A stretch of 64,000 nucleotides of DNA from Bacillota bacterium (lineage in GTDB: Bacteria; Bacillota; Clostridia; Lachnospirales; Lachnospiraceae), in the NCBI GenBank assembly GCA_023436065.1, contig JAEZKU010000020.1, positions 62,001-126,000 of the forward strand, in the 5' to 3' direction. This document shows, piece by piece, positions 44,653-55,384 of this stretch. Below the pieces are notes generated by a model. That model made no database searches. It was not told where the DNA came from and saw only the letters and a list, made by a program, of their open reading frames with translations. Position numbers and translations under genes: made by a program. Within the stretch, counting starts at the first letter, position 1, and every line of letters starts with the position of its first letter.

Positions 44653-45090
44653 ATGTATACAGAGAAAGTTATGGACCATTTCACTAACCCCAGGAATGTG
44701 GGAGAGATAGAGAATGCCAGCGGTGTCGGTACAGTAGGTAATGCTAAGTGTGGAGACATTATGCGTATTTATCTTGATATCGATGACAGCGGTATCATAA
44801 ATGATGTTAAATTCAAGACCTTTGGCTGCGGAGCTGCAGTTGCCACCAGCAGTATGGCAACAGAACTTGTCAAGGGAAAGACTGTAAGCGAAGCTTTACA
44901 GATCACCAATAAGGCGGTTATGGAAGCCTTGGACGGTCTGCCCCCGGTGAAGGTACATTGTTCTCTGCTGGCAGAAGAAGCAATTCATGCAGCACTCTGG
45001 GATTATGCAGAGAAGAAGGGTATTGTAATCGAAGGTTTGGAAAAACCGAAGTCTGATATCCATGAAGGGGAAGAAGAAACCGAATATTAA
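44653..45090 (+). CDS. iscU: Fe-S cluster scaffold protein IscU/NifU N-terminal type
   Basis: 145 aa. The three scaffold cysteines are in GNAKCGD, FGCGAAVA and VKVHCSLLAEEA, with the MDHFTNPRNVGEI start. It receives sulfur from IscS and iron to build clusters. The C terminus is acidic (SDIHEGEEETEY). TTGGAGG precedes ATG 44653. Its stop lies about 40 nt before the mnmA start. Confidence 0.95.
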   Translation: MYTEKVMDHFTNPRNVGEIENASGVGTVGNAKCGDIMRIYLDIDDSGIINDVKFKTFGCGAAVATSSMATELVKGKTVSEALQITNKAVMEALDGLPPVKVHCSLLAEEAIHAALWDYAEKKGIVIEGLEKPKSDIHEGEEETEY

Positions 45091-45130
45091 TATCGGACCG
45101 AATTATTGCATTTATCATATGGAGGATGGC

Positions 45131-46252
45131 ATGGAGAAAGTTGTCGTAGGCATGTCGGGAGGAGTTGACTCCTCTGTGGCGGCATACCTTTTGAAAAAGC
45201 AGGGATATGATGTGATTGGTGTCACCATGCAGATCTGGCAGGACGAGGATGTATGTTCCATGGAGGAAAAAGGCGGTTGCTGCGGCTTAAGTGCTGTAGA
45301 AGATGCCAGAAGAGTTGCCTCCGCTCTGGATATTCCGTATTATGTGATGAACTTTAAGAAGGATTTCAGAGAGAATGTAATTGATTACTTTGTCGCCGAA
45401 TACCTTCAGGCAAGGACACCGAATCCCTGTATCGCCTGCAATCGGTATGTAAAGTGGGAAGCATTGTTGAAGAGATCCCTTGATATCGGAGCATCCTATA
45501 TCGCTACAGGACATTATGCAGGAATTGAAAAGCTTCCTAATGGAAGATATTCCATTAAGAAGTCCGTGACCAGAGCTAAGGATCAGACCTATGCATTATA
45601 TAACCTGTCGCAGTATCAGCTGGCACATACCTTAATGCCGGTTGGTGCATATTCAAAGGAGGAGATCCGTGACCTTGCCAGAGAGTTGAAGCTTCCGGTG
45701 GCTAATAAGCCTGACAGTCAGGAAATTTGCTTCGTACCGGACAAGGATTATGCAGGCTTTATCACGGAATATCTGCAGGAAAAGGAACTGACTGAGGTCG
45801 GTGATCAATCCAACCAGAGCAGCTATAACGGTTTACAGCCGGGTAATTATGTGAATACAGCAGGAGAAATCCTTGGAAGACACAGGGGATTGATTCATTA
45901 TACAGTAGGACAGCGGAAGGGTCTCGGAATAGCGATGGGACAACCCGTATTCGTAGTGGAACTTCGGCCTGAGACGAATGAAGTCGTACTGGGTACAGGG
46001 AATGATGTCTTCTCTGACCGCCTGACAGCAAATCGGCTGAATTTTATGGCAATTGAGGACCTGGACGATGAGCTTTCTGTAGAAGCAAAAATCAGATACA
46101 GCCATCAGGGTGCTCCCTGCCGTATCAAAAGAACAGCTCAGGATGAGCTTGTCTGTATCTTTGAGGAACCGCAACGTGCCATAACCCCCGGACAAGCAGT
46201 CGTTTTCTATCAAGGGGATTATGTAGTCGGAGGCGGAACAATCCTGAAATAA
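45131..46252 (+). CDS. mnmA: tRNA-specific 2-thiouridylase MnmA
   Basis: 373 aa from ATG 45131, GGAGG 5 nt upstream. ATP-pyrophosphatase P-loop VVVGMSGGVDSSVAAYLL, catalytic Cys100 (NPCIACN) and Cys200 (QEICF) that thiolate U34 of Lys, Glu and Gln tRNAs. It takes sulfur from IscS, its operon partner. C-terminal beta-barrel domain from about 275. Confidence 0.96.
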   Translation: MEKVVVGMSGGVDSSVAAYLLKKQGYDVIGVTMQIWQDEDVCSMEEKGGCCGLSAVEDARRVASALDIPYYVMNFKKDFRENVIDYFVAEYLQARTPNPCIACNRYVKWEALLKRSLDIGASYIATGHYAGIEKLPNGRYSIKKSVTRAKDQTYALYNLSQYQLAHTLMPVGAYSKEEIRDLARELKLPVANKPDSQEICFVPDKDYAGFITEYLQEKELTEVGDQSNQSSYNGLQPGNYVNTAGEILGRHRGLIHYTVGQRKGLGIAMGQPVFVVELRPETNEVVLGTGNDVFSDRLTANRLNFMAIEDLDDELSVEAKIRYSHQGAPCRIKRTAQDELVCIFEEPQRAITPGQAVVFYQGDYVVGGGTILK

Positions 46253-46321
46253 GGAATGCCTCAACCTATTAATAGATTATAAGTTGAATTTTGTATATAA
46301 AGCCCATTGAAACTTCTTAAA

Positions 46322-46375
46322 AATAAAGGACGTATCGTAGTGAACAATGATGTTGTGTACGATACGTCCTTTATT
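46322..46375. terminator. Bidirectional terminator between mnmA and the PHP gene
   Basis: Perfect 18-bp inverted repeat: AATAAAGGACGTATCGTA (46322-46339) and its complement at 46358-46375. Confidence 0.85.
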
Positions 46376-47194
46376 CTATAATTTCTCGTAGATCGGCTTA
46401 CCGTCCCGGAAGGTAGCATAATATTTGAAGCCTAAGCTCTTTAGATAATCCGGCATCAGCTGAAAATCGTAACACAGGTGCTCCGGTTTGTGTGCATCCG
46501 AACCGATGGTAATCAGCTCACCGCCAAGCTCCAGGTAACGTTTCAGTACGGCTGCCTTGGGATGAGCATAGCCTAATCCGTATTTCAGACCTGCGGTATT
46601 GACCTCAAGCCCCTTTTGGTATTCCAATATGGTACGAAGCGCTTCATCAATAAGCTCCTGATATTCCTCATAGAAGTAGTCCGCCTTTTTCCCGTCTGCT
46701 GTGGGAACATAACGGATGATATAATCCAGATGACCATAGACATGAAAATATTCATGGAAGCTTTTGCAATTATCGATGATTGAACGGAAATAATCGCGGA
46801 TCCCATCTTCCTTAGTCCTATTCTCCCAAAACACAGGAATGTAAGGGTCTACATAATCTACGACATGAGTAGACCCAATCACAAAATCAAAGGAATACTC
46901 CTTCATCAGCTTCCGGATAGGTTCTGTCACCTGGGGCTGCAGGCCGAGCTCTATTCCGGTCAGAACCTCGATGCGGTTCTGATATTGCTCTTTCATCAAC
47001 AGAAGCTTCTGTACATAGGGTTTGGGATCGAATTCAAAACTGATATCCCCATTATGGGGATAATCATAATCCATATGATCTGTAAAGCATATCCTTTTCA
47101 GGCCCAGATCGATTGCTCTTTCAATCATGGACTCCATCGAAGCCTGTGAATCTCCTGAAAAGTCTGAATGGACGTGATAATCTCCGATAATCAT
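46376..47194 (-). CDS. PHP-domain histidinol-phosphatase family protein
   Basis: 272 aa. Metal-binding PHP motifs: DYHVHSDFSGDS (HxH near residue 7), CFTDHMDYDYP, GIELGLQPQ, GSTHVVDY, YGHLDYIIRY and the final GSDAHKPEHL. This is the HisK-type histidinol-phosphatase family, step 8 of histidine synthesis, but other his genes are not nearby, so another sugar or nucleotide phosphate could be the substrate. AGGAGGACC precedes ATG 47194. Confidence 0.88.
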   Translation of the reverse strand: MIIGDYHVHSDFSGDSQASMESMIERAIDLGLKRICFTDHMDYDYPHNGDISFEFDPKPYVQKLLLMKEQYQNRIEVLTGIELGLQPQVTEPIRKLMKEYSFDFVIGSTHVVDYVDPYIPVFWENRTKEDGIRDYFRSIIDNCKSFHEYFHVYGHLDYIIRYVPTADGKKADYFYEEYQELIDEALRTILEYQKGLEVNTAGLKYGLGYAHPKAAVLKRYLELGGELITIGSDAHKPEHLCYDFQLMPDYLKSLGFKYYATFRDGKPIYEKL

Positions 47195-47230
47195 TTGCGG
47201 TCCTCCTTGTCCTTTGGCTTAATATATGAA

Positions 47231-49003
47231 TTATTCTATCTGCACAAGCCCTGAGATATCTGTTGATGATACCATGGAATAGTTGGTATAGTATACAACG
47301 AAGCCGGGTTTCCCTCCTGCAGGTTTTTTCACATTCTTTTTCAGTGTATAGTCAATTTCCACCTTGTCCGCGTCCCTCCCGCCGGAGTAGTAAGCTGCCA
47401 GTCTGGCGGCTTCTTCAAAGGTACGGTCAGGAAGCTCTGCCCCGCCGCATTTTACTATGACATGGGATCCGGCAATCTTCTTGGCATGAAACCACCAATC
47501 ACCACCCTCGGCAAACTGGAAGGTAAGTTCGTCATTCTGAAAATTATTCTTTCCTACATACATATGATAACCGTCTGAGGAAATATAATGGAAAGGCTTA
47601 CTCTTTGTGGCAGTCTTCTTGGCAGCTGCCTTCTTCTCCAGCTTTTTGTTACCGCTGGTGAAACGTCTTTTGATATAACCGTACTCTGTAAGCTCCTGCT
47701 TCAGTGCAGCCAGATCGGCTTCTTCCAGGGCAATATCCAGTGAAGTCCGGATGGATTCAAGATGCTCCATTTCTTCTTTGGTCTCAGCAAGCTGCATGGT
47801 GAGAGCATCATAGGTACGTTTCAGCTTACTGTATTTTTCAAAATATTGCTTCGCATTCTCCATCGGAGAGATGGTCGGATCTAAAGGAATGCTGATTTCC
47901 TTATTATCATAATAATTCAATGCGTTCAGAACCTTTGCGCCGGGCTCCAGCTCATAACCGTAAGCTGTAATCAATTCTCCGTATATCTTGAACTTATCAC
48001 GTTTCTCTGTATCCTGTAGCTGCTTAGACTGCAGATCGTATTTTTTTGCGGCTCGGTCTATGGCGTTGGATACGATCTTTCTTAAATCGGCTGATTTCTG
48101 GCGAATCCGGGCAACTGAGTTCTTGGTAGCATAGAAGGCTTCTAAGAGAGCAGAGATACTTTCAAAGGTCTGTACCTCATGATCCTTATAGCATGTGAGT
48201 TCGAGACTGGAGAACTCTACCGGAACACTGTCTTTTGACACGATATTCGGTTGGAAGGCAGCACTTTTCACATCTTCCATCAGCCTTTCAAAGGTTTTGA
48301 ACAGATGCAGCCCGACATCCGGACTGAAGGCTTCGGGATAATCTCCGGCATCGACAGAAGCCCTGCAGCAGATTTCATTTGCTATCAGCGGACTGATACC
48401 GGTCAGACTGCTGTATAAAGCCTTTCCGATGGGCATGGACTTCTTTAACACCGAGGCGGTGAACTCCTCATAGGTAACAGTAAGTGGATCAAGCTTATCA
48501 GTCGTCTGTGGAATGAAGTAATTCCTTCCGGGAAGCACCTCACGTATCGAGCTAACAAACTGATTGATTCTTTTGATACTGTCCAGAATGACCATATTAT
48601 CGTCGCAGAAAATGATATTACTATGCTTCCCCATTAATTCAATAATGAGGTACTTAGTGCAGAGGTCACCCATTTCGTTTAAGTGCTCCAGCTTAAAATT
48701 AACGATTCTCTCCAAGCCTGGCTGGGAGATATCAATGATTCTTGCACCGTTTAGGTGCTTACGAAGCAACATACAGAAATTAGGAGCGGTCAGCGGACTG
48801 GGTTTCGTGTTTTCCGTGAGATAAATCAAAGGAAGTCCGGCCCCCGCAGAAAGCAGCAGCTTATATTGTTCCTTTTCCTGTGCCTTGATCGTCAGGATCA
48901 GTTCGTCCTTCTCAGGCTGAGCTATTTTATTAATCCTGCCATTCAAGAGTACAGTCCGTAGTTCGTGTATGATATTAGCGATAACGATTCCGTCAAAAGC
49001 CAT
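47231..49003 (-). CDS. rqcH: RqcH (NFACT ribosome quality-control factor)
   Basis: 590 aa. Domain order is that of RqcH/FbpA: N-terminal NFACT-N (MAFDGIVIANIIHELRTVL), helix-hairpin-helix (ISPLIANEICCRAS), a long coiled-coil (about 370-440) and the C-terminal NFACT-R with YISSDGYHMYVGKNNFQND and WWFHAKKIAGSHVIV. RqcH binds stalled 50S subunits with peptidyl-tRNA and adds C-terminal alanine tails. The older name, fibronectin-binding protein A, is misleading. AAAGGAG precedes ATG 49003. Confidence 0.95.
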   Translation of the reverse strand: MAFDGIVIANIIHELRTVLLNGRINKIAQPEKDELILTIKAQEKEQYKLLLSAGAGLPLIYLTENTKPSPLTAPNFCMLLRKHLNGARIIDISQPGLERIVNFKLEHLNEMGDLCTKYLIIELMGKHSNIIFCDDNMVILDSIKRINQFVSSIREVLPGRNYFIPQTTDKLDPLTVTYEEFTASVLKKSMPIGKALYSSLTGISPLIANEICCRASVDAGDYPEAFSPDVGLHLFKTFERLMEDVKSAAFQPNIVSKDSVPVEFSSLELTCYKDHEVQTFESISALLEAFYATKNSVARIRQKSADLRKIVSNAIDRAAKKYDLQSKQLQDTEKRDKFKIYGELITAYGYELEPGAKVLNALNYYDNKEISIPLDPTISPMENAKQYFEKYSKLKRTYDALTMQLAETKEEMEHLESIRTSLDIALEEADLAALKQELTEYGYIKRRFTSGNKKLEKKAAAKKTATKSKPFHYISSDGYHMYVGKNNFQNDELTFQFAEGGDWWFHAKKIAGSHVIVKCGGAELPDRTFEEAARLAAYYSGGRDADKVEIDYTLKKNVKKPAGGKPGFVVYYTNYSMVSSTDISGLVQIE

Positions 49004-49255
49004 GATATATTAAATCTCCTTTATCTAACCTATCAATAAGGGGGTAATGGTATAATTTCCTGTTACAATCTAGAATTATAACATATTGGAAAAGAAATGA
49101 ATACTTTTTTCCGAGGATAAGCAAAATAGTATTGGAAGAAATGATGCTTGTACTGCCAAAGGGGTATTTTATCTGAAATCTGTATAGTATAACCCAGTGG
49201 TATGACAGTCATGCAAAAATACTATAACTAAAATTATTTATTCGAAAATATTCTA

Positions 49256-49284
49256 TTGAATTAAAGTGGAAAAGTGGATATAAT
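49256..49284 (+). promoter_or_regulatory. Promoter of gdhA
   Basis: TTGAAT 49256-49261, 17-nt spacer, TATAAT 49279-49284. Confidence 0.7.
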
Positions 49285-49299
49285 GAAAAAAGCAAATAC

Positions 49300-49337
49300 A
49301 AAGGCGCATTTGTTTATTTTTATGCGCCTTTTTTTTG
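49300..49337 (+). terminator. Leader terminator ahead of gdhA
   Basis: AAAGGCGCAT/ATGCGCCTTT stem (49300-49331) followed by a run of T. It begins about 10 nt after the expected transcription start and ends about 30 nt before the start codon of gdhA. The gene upstream is divergent, so this hairpin can only act on the gdhA transcript itself. Confidence 0.8.
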
Positions 49338-49360
49338 TAATTTTAATCAAAGGAGATTAA

Positions 49361-50701
<1,341 letters not shown>

Positions 50702-50732
50702 AATATAATAGAATAATTGAATCAATCATAAC

Positions 50733-50796
50733 AATGGCTGATATAGAATCCAAGGTTACATAACCAGTAAACCGGGATTTTATATCAGCCATTTAT
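50733..50796 (+). terminator. Intrinsic terminator after gdhA
   Basis: AATGGCTGATATA (50733-) pairs with TATATCAGCCATT (50781-50793), with an inner GAATCC/GGGATT stem. Only a short T stretch follows. Confidence 0.75.
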
Positions 50797-50939
50797 CGTA
50801 TTGGGAAGTGCATTCTATATGATAAAAGCTTCATTTAGGATGTTTGGAAGAATCGTCCTTTTTTCATTTTCTCCATAAAATCTTCATAATCACTTGATAG
50901 AATACAAGAAGTAAGGGAATAGAACCAAGAAGAAAAGTT

Positions 50940-50982
50940 TGTGTGAAGCGGGAGCCGGGCCCTGTCAGGAGGGCTTCACACA
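50940..50982 (+). promoter_or_regulatory. Leader hairpin ahead of the copper cassette
   Basis: TGTGTGAAGC (50940-50949) is the exact complement of GCTTCACACA (50973-50982), with a GC-rich 23-nt loop, ending 4 nt before the ribosome binding site region of the next gene. Confidence 0.6.
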
Positions 50983-50999
50983 GGGAGAGGAGAATTCAG

Positions 51000-52502
51000 A
51001 TGTCTTCAATTAAGACAATAACACTATCAGTTAAGAATATGACCTGTGTCAATTGTGAGAATATTATTGAAAAGGAATTATCTAAGGCGGATGGTGTACT
51101 GGGTGTGGAAGCCAGTTATTCTAAGGGGATGGTAAAGATAACCTATGACGAAGCCTTTATTCAACCGGAAGAGATGATTTTACTGCTGGAGCAGCATGAT
51201 TACCACGCTGAGCCATGGAACGAAAACAGGAACAGGGATGGGAAGAACAGCCACCAGGATAATAATGTTTCGAGGAAGGTTCAAGACTCTAAACTGACGA
51301 ATATCACGTCAGCCCTCATTATACTGTTTGCACTCTATCTGTTGGCGAATCATTTTGGGGTATTCAACATCATCAGAAACTTCCCGGTTGCGAAGGCGGG
51401 CATGGGCTATGGGATGCTGTTTTTAATCGGTGTGCTGACTTCGGTGCATTGTGTGGCGATGTGTGGAGGTATCTGCCTCTCTCAGACGGTGTCGCCGAAG
51501 AATACCGGAAACGCTCAGCCGGGTGGTTTTTCGGCAATACGGCCCAGTCTCTTATATAATCTGGGCAGGGTGATTTCGTACACGGTAATCGGAGGTATTG
51601 TCGGTGCGATCGGGTCTGTAGTCAGCTTCTCCGGGCCCATGAAAGGTGCGGTACAGCTTCTGGCGGGAATCTTTATGATCATTATGGGGTTGAACATGTT
51701 GAATATCTTCCCCTGGCTTCGCAGACTGAATCCGAGGATGCCTAAGATCCTTGTGAAAAAGCTGAGTCCGCTGCGTGGGCAAAGTAACAGCCCTCTTTAT
51801 ATCGGTTTACTGAATGGATTGATGCCCTGTGGACCCCTGCAGGCAATGCAGTTATATGCGTTATCCACAGGAAGTCCGGTGAAGGGTGCAATCTCCATGT
51901 TTCTCTTTAGTATCGGAACTGTGCCGTTAATGTTCTTATTTGGGGCACTGGGGTCTCTTCTTAATAAGAAATATACGAGTAAAATGATGACGGTCAGTGC
52001 GGTTTTGGTTGTATTTCTTGGGGTGTTCATGCTTCAGAATGGGATTGGACTTTCCGGCTTTGCTATTCCTACCATGCCGTCATTAACAGGAACGGCAGAT
52101 AGTAAAGAAGCGAATATCGCAAAGATCGAGAATGGTATACAGGTCGTGACTACCGGACTGGAATCCGGAAGGTATGAACCGATTATCGTACAGAAAGGCA
52201 TTCCGACCAAATGGATCATCCAGGCGCAGGAGGGTGATATCAACGGCTGTAATAACAGTATTATCATACCGAAGTACAATCTACAGAAGGACCTTGCGAT
52301 AGGAGACAATATCATCGAATTCACACCTGAGGAGAGCGGAACCGTTCCTTATAGCTGTTGGATGGGAATGATCCGTAGTAGGATTACTGTGGTGGACGAC
52401 TTAAGCAGCATCGACGACAGTACCCTCGCAGATAGTAGCTCCGGTGCCGCACAGGCTCCGATCCTGGGTGGAGGTACGGCAGGTTGTCCCTGCTGTCAGT
52501 AA
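51000..52502 (+). CDS. HMA-SafE-cupredoxin fusion: copper-handling membrane protein
   Basis: 500 aa from ATG 51000 with AGAGGAG upstream. Domain order: heavy-metal-associated domain (about 4-68) with Cu(I) site MTCVNC (C16, C19); a linker and membrane helix (about 98-116); a SafE/TauE-like transmembrane domain (about 132-355; VHCVAMCGGICL and GLLNGLMPCGPLQAMQL motifs with Cys, His and Met); and an extracytoplasmic cupredoxin-like domain (about 370-475) with Cys and Met ligand candidates (NGCNNS, PYSCWMGM). The tail ends CPCCQ. Family proteins of this kind take part in copper delivery or efflux. Four genes of the cassette follow in the same direction. Confidence 0.88.
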   Translation: MSSIKTITLSVKNMTCVNCENIIEKELSKADGVLGVEASYSKGMVKITYDEAFIQPEEMILLLEQHDYHAEPWNENRNRDGKNSHQDNNVSRKVQDSKLTNITSALIILFALYLLANHFGVFNIIRNFPVAKAGMGYGMLFLIGVLTSVHCVAMCGGICLSQTVSPKNTGNAQPGGFSAIRPSLLYNLGRVISYTVIGGIVGAIGSVVSFSGPMKGAVQLLAGIFMIIMGLNMLNIFPWLRRLNPRMPKILVKKLSPLRGQSNSPLYIGLLNGLMPCGPLQAMQLYALSTGSPVKGAISMFLFSIGTVPLMFLFGALGSLLNKKYTSKMMTVSAVLVVFLGVFMLQNGIGLSGFAIPTMPSLTGTADSKEANIAKIENGIQVVTTGLESGRYEPIIVQKGIPTKWIIQAQEGDINGCNNSIIIPKYNLQKDLAIGDNIIEFTPEESGTVPYSCWMGMIRSRITVVDDLSSIDDSTLADSSSGAAQAPILGGGTAGCPCCQ

Positions 52503-52572
52503 CACTTTAATCAAGATATAAATTCAACCATATCAAAGCAAATATAGCTGTGGAAGGAAAGGAAAATCAATC

Positions 52573-53076
52573 ATGAATAAAAAAACCAATCAAAACTCTA
52601 AAATACTTATTATCGTAGCAGTCCTTGTCGTAGCAGCGGTAGCATTGATCCTGAATATTACCCCAAAAAAGGAGTCTGGTAAGACTGCTTCCAATGAAAT
52701 CACCAAGGTAATTGATAATGATATTGTCATACCTGTAGCCAGTGTGACGGAAACACCTTCCTTTTATCCTGCAACCATCGATGGAGTTGATCTGGAGGTA
52801 ATTGCAGTAAAAGCATCGGACGGTACTCTTCGAACAGCGTTCAACACCTGCCAGGTATGCTACAGCTCAGGGAAAGGATATTATGAGGTAGAAGGTGATC
52901 AGCTGATCTGTCAAAACTGTGGGAACAGATTTCATATGGATGATGTGGAGGTAACAAAGGGAGGATGTAATCCTGTAGCGATCACTCCTGAATATAAGAC
53001 AGTGAATGACGAGACTATCACAATATCAAAGGATTTTCTTAGCAAAGCAACAGTAATATTTAAGAACTGGAAATAA
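52573..53076 (+). CDS. DUF2318 membrane-anchored cysteine-rich protein
   Basis: 167 aa. One N-terminal membrane anchor (about 10-28) then an extracytoplasmic domain with TCQVCYSSGKGYYE (CxxC), LICQNCGNRFHMDD (CxxC, His, Met) and KGGCNP. These match the DUF2318 domain, which binds an iron-sulfur or metal centre and is often linked to copper or iron membrane systems. It lies between SafE-fusion and CopA, so a role in copper or heme redox is likely. GGAAAGG precedes the start. Confidence 0.85.
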   Translation: MNKKTNQNSKILIIVAVLVVAAVALILNITPKKESGKTASNEITKVIDNDIVIPVASVTETPSFYPATIDGVDLEVIAVKASDGTLRTAFNTCQVCYSSGKGYYEVEGDQLICQNCGNRFHMDDVEVTKGGCNPVAITPEYKTVNDETITISKDFLSKATVIFKNWK

Positions 53077-53114
53077 GTATCTGCAAAAACTTTAGGAAAG
53101 GTTGAGAATATATA

Positions 53115-55361
53115 ATGAAAAAAGAAACAATAAAGATTGGAGGAATGACCTGTGCAGCCTGCTCACAAAGAGTAGAGAAGGCGATCGCAAAACTGGAGGG
53201 AATTAGCAGTGTCTCTGTTAATCTTGCTACAGAGAAGGCGACCTTTGAATATGATCCCCAGATAATCAGGCTTTCCGATATTAAAGACTGTGTTGTAAAG
53301 ACAGGATATCAGGCACTGGCCTCTGACAGTAACGCCGTGGATGAGGATAAGCGGCGTAAGGAAAAGGAAATAAAGACACTTTGGACGAAATTCATCATCT
53401 CAGTCGCATTCGGGCTTCCGTTACTATATATAGCAATGGTTCCGATGCTCTCCTGGTGGCCGTTTCCTTTTCCGAAAAGTATCAGCCCCATGATGTATCC
53501 ACTGCGGTATGCTTTATTGGAAATTATTCTTGTTGTTCCGATAATGATTGCAGGAAACCGTTTCTATACTGTTGGTTTTAAAGCTTTGATTCAACGAAGC
53601 CCCAATATGGATTCCCTGGTGGCAATCGGTACCTCGGCAGCCTTTCTGTACAGTGTCTATAACACCTGGCAGATTACAGCAGGGAACTTTGCAGCAGTGG
53701 AGCACCTGTACTTTGAGACTGCAGGTGTAATCATTACCCTGATCTTATTGGGCAAATCCTTAGAAGCCGTATCCAAGGGAAAGACCTCTGAAGCAATCAA
53801 AAAGCTGATGGGCTTGGCCCCCAAGACAGCAATCATTATACAGGATGGCGTGGAAAAAGAGATTCCGATTGACGAAGTGGAAATCGGAGACATGCTTCTT
53901 GTCAAGCCCGGAGAGAAGATACCGGTGGACGGTGTCGTATTAGAGGGTAATACTTCAATTGATGAGGCCATGCTGACCGGAGAAAGCATGCCAGTGGATA
54001 AGAAGATCGGAGACAAGGTCTATGCCGCCAGTATCAACAAGAATGGCATGATCAAATTCAAAGCTACGAAGGTTGGAGCTGATACTGCTTTGGCACAGAT
54101 TATCAAACTTGTGGAGGATGCTCAGGGTTCCAAGGCACCGATTGCAAAGCTTGCGGATACCGTGTCCGGATACTTCGTACCGGTGGTTTGTGCCATTGCA
54201 TTGATTTCCTTCTTTGCATGGTTTTTATCAGGTCAATCCCTGGAGTTTTCACTAACGATATTCATCTCAGTCATAGTAATCGCATGCCCCTGTGCACTTG
54301 GTCTTGCCACTCCTACCGCAATCATGGTCGGTACCGGAAAGGGTGCAGAGAACGGTATCCTGATCAAGAGTGGAGAAGCTCTCGAGACAGCATATAAACT
54401 GAATACGATTGTTTTCGATAAGACAGGTACGATTACGGAAGGGAAACCGGAGGTTACAGATGTCATTACGACCGAGGGAATTACCCGGGAAAGACTCCTA
54501 AGGCTTGCCGCTTCGGGTGAAAAGGGTTCAGAACATCCTTTGGGTGAAGCAATTGTCAGAGGAACGGAAAAAGAGGGACTGGAGCTGCTCCCGGTGGAAG
54601 CATTCCAGGCAATACCCGGACAGGGAATTGAGGTTACGATTGATAAGCTGCAGCTTTTGATTGGCAACAAAAAATTAATGGATCAAAGAAATATCTCCCT
54701 GAATGAGCTGAAGGAAATGTCCGATCAGCTCGCTACAGAAGGGAAGACACCGATGTACGTTGCCATGAACGGAAGACTTTCCGGTATCATAGCTGTTGCC
54801 GATGTTGTCAAAGAAAGCAGTGCAAAAGCCATCAAGAAGCTTCAATCCATGGGGATAGAGGTGGCGATGATCACCGGTGACAACAGAATGACTGCAGAAG
54901 CAATCGCAAAGCAGGTAGGTATTGACAGAGTATTGGCTGAGGTTCTTCCACAGGATAAATCTAATGAAGTGAAGAAACTTCAGGCCGAGGGTAAAAAGGT
55001 TAGTATGGTCGGAGACGGAATCAATGATGCTCCTGCATTAGTACAGGCGGACATCGGTATTGCAATCGGATCAGGAACGGATGTGGCAATGGAGTCCGCA
55101 GATATCGTTCTGATGAGAAGCGATCTGATGGATGTTCCGACAGCTATCCATCTAAGTAAGAGTACAATAAGAAATATCAAACAGAATTTATTCTGGGCCT
55201 TTGGATACAATGTGGCGGGCATTCCGATAGCAGCAGGCATCCTGTACCTTTTTGGAGGTCCGCTTCTTAATCCGATTTTTGCTGCTGCTGCGATGGCATT
55301 CAGCTCCGTATCCGTAGTCAGCAATGCGCTCAGATTGAAAGGTTTTCGTGCATACCGATAA
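53115..55361 (+). CDS. copA: Copper-translocating P1B-type ATPase
   Basis: 748 aa. One N-terminal HMA domain (GMTCAAC; C13, C16), eight membrane helices, the CPC transport motif (IACPCALGL), TGES actuator motif (LTGESMP), phosphorylation DKTGT, HP motif (SEHPLGEA) and hinge GDGINDAPAL. It should export Cu(I) from the cytosol, or load it to the extracytoplasmic proteins next to it. Single HMA domain, unlike the Bacillus CopA, which has two. GAAAGG precedes ATG 53115. Confidence 0.95.
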   Translation: MKKETIKIGGMTCAACSQRVEKAIAKLEGISSVSVNLATEKATFEYDPQIIRLSDIKDCVVKTGYQALASDSNAVDEDKRRKEKEIKTLWTKFIISVAFGLPLLYIAMVPMLSWWPFPFPKSISPMMYPLRYALLEIILVVPIMIAGNRFYTVGFKALIQRSPNMDSLVAIGTSAAFLYSVYNTWQITAGNFAAVEHLYFETAGVIITLILLGKSLEAVSKGKTSEAIKKLMGLAPKTAIIIQDGVEKEIPIDEVEIGDMLLVKPGEKIPVDGVVLEGNTSIDEAMLTGESMPVDKKIGDKVYAASINKNGMIKFKATKVGADTALAQIIKLVEDAQGSKAPIAKLADTVSGYFVPVVCAIALISFFAWFLSGQSLEFSLTIFISVIVIACPCALGLATPTAIMVGTGKGAENGILIKSGEALETAYKLNTIVFDKTGTITEGKPEVTDVITTEGITRERLLRLAASGEKGSEHPLGEAIVRGTEKEGLELLPVEAFQAIPGQGIEVTIDKLQLLIGNKKLMDQRNISLNELKEMSDQLATEGKTPMYVAMNGRLSGIIAVADVVKESSAKAIKKLQSMGIEVAMITGDNRMTAEAIAKQVGIDRVLAEVLPQDKSNEVKKLQAEGKKVSMVGDGINDAPALVQADIGIAIGSGTDVAMESADIVLMRSDLMDVPTAIHLSKSTIRNIKQNLFWAFGYNVAGIPIAAGILYLFGGPLLNPIFAAAAMAFSSVSVVSNALRLKGFRAYR

Positions 55362-55384
55362 AATAAAAGATAGGAGTTGATGAT

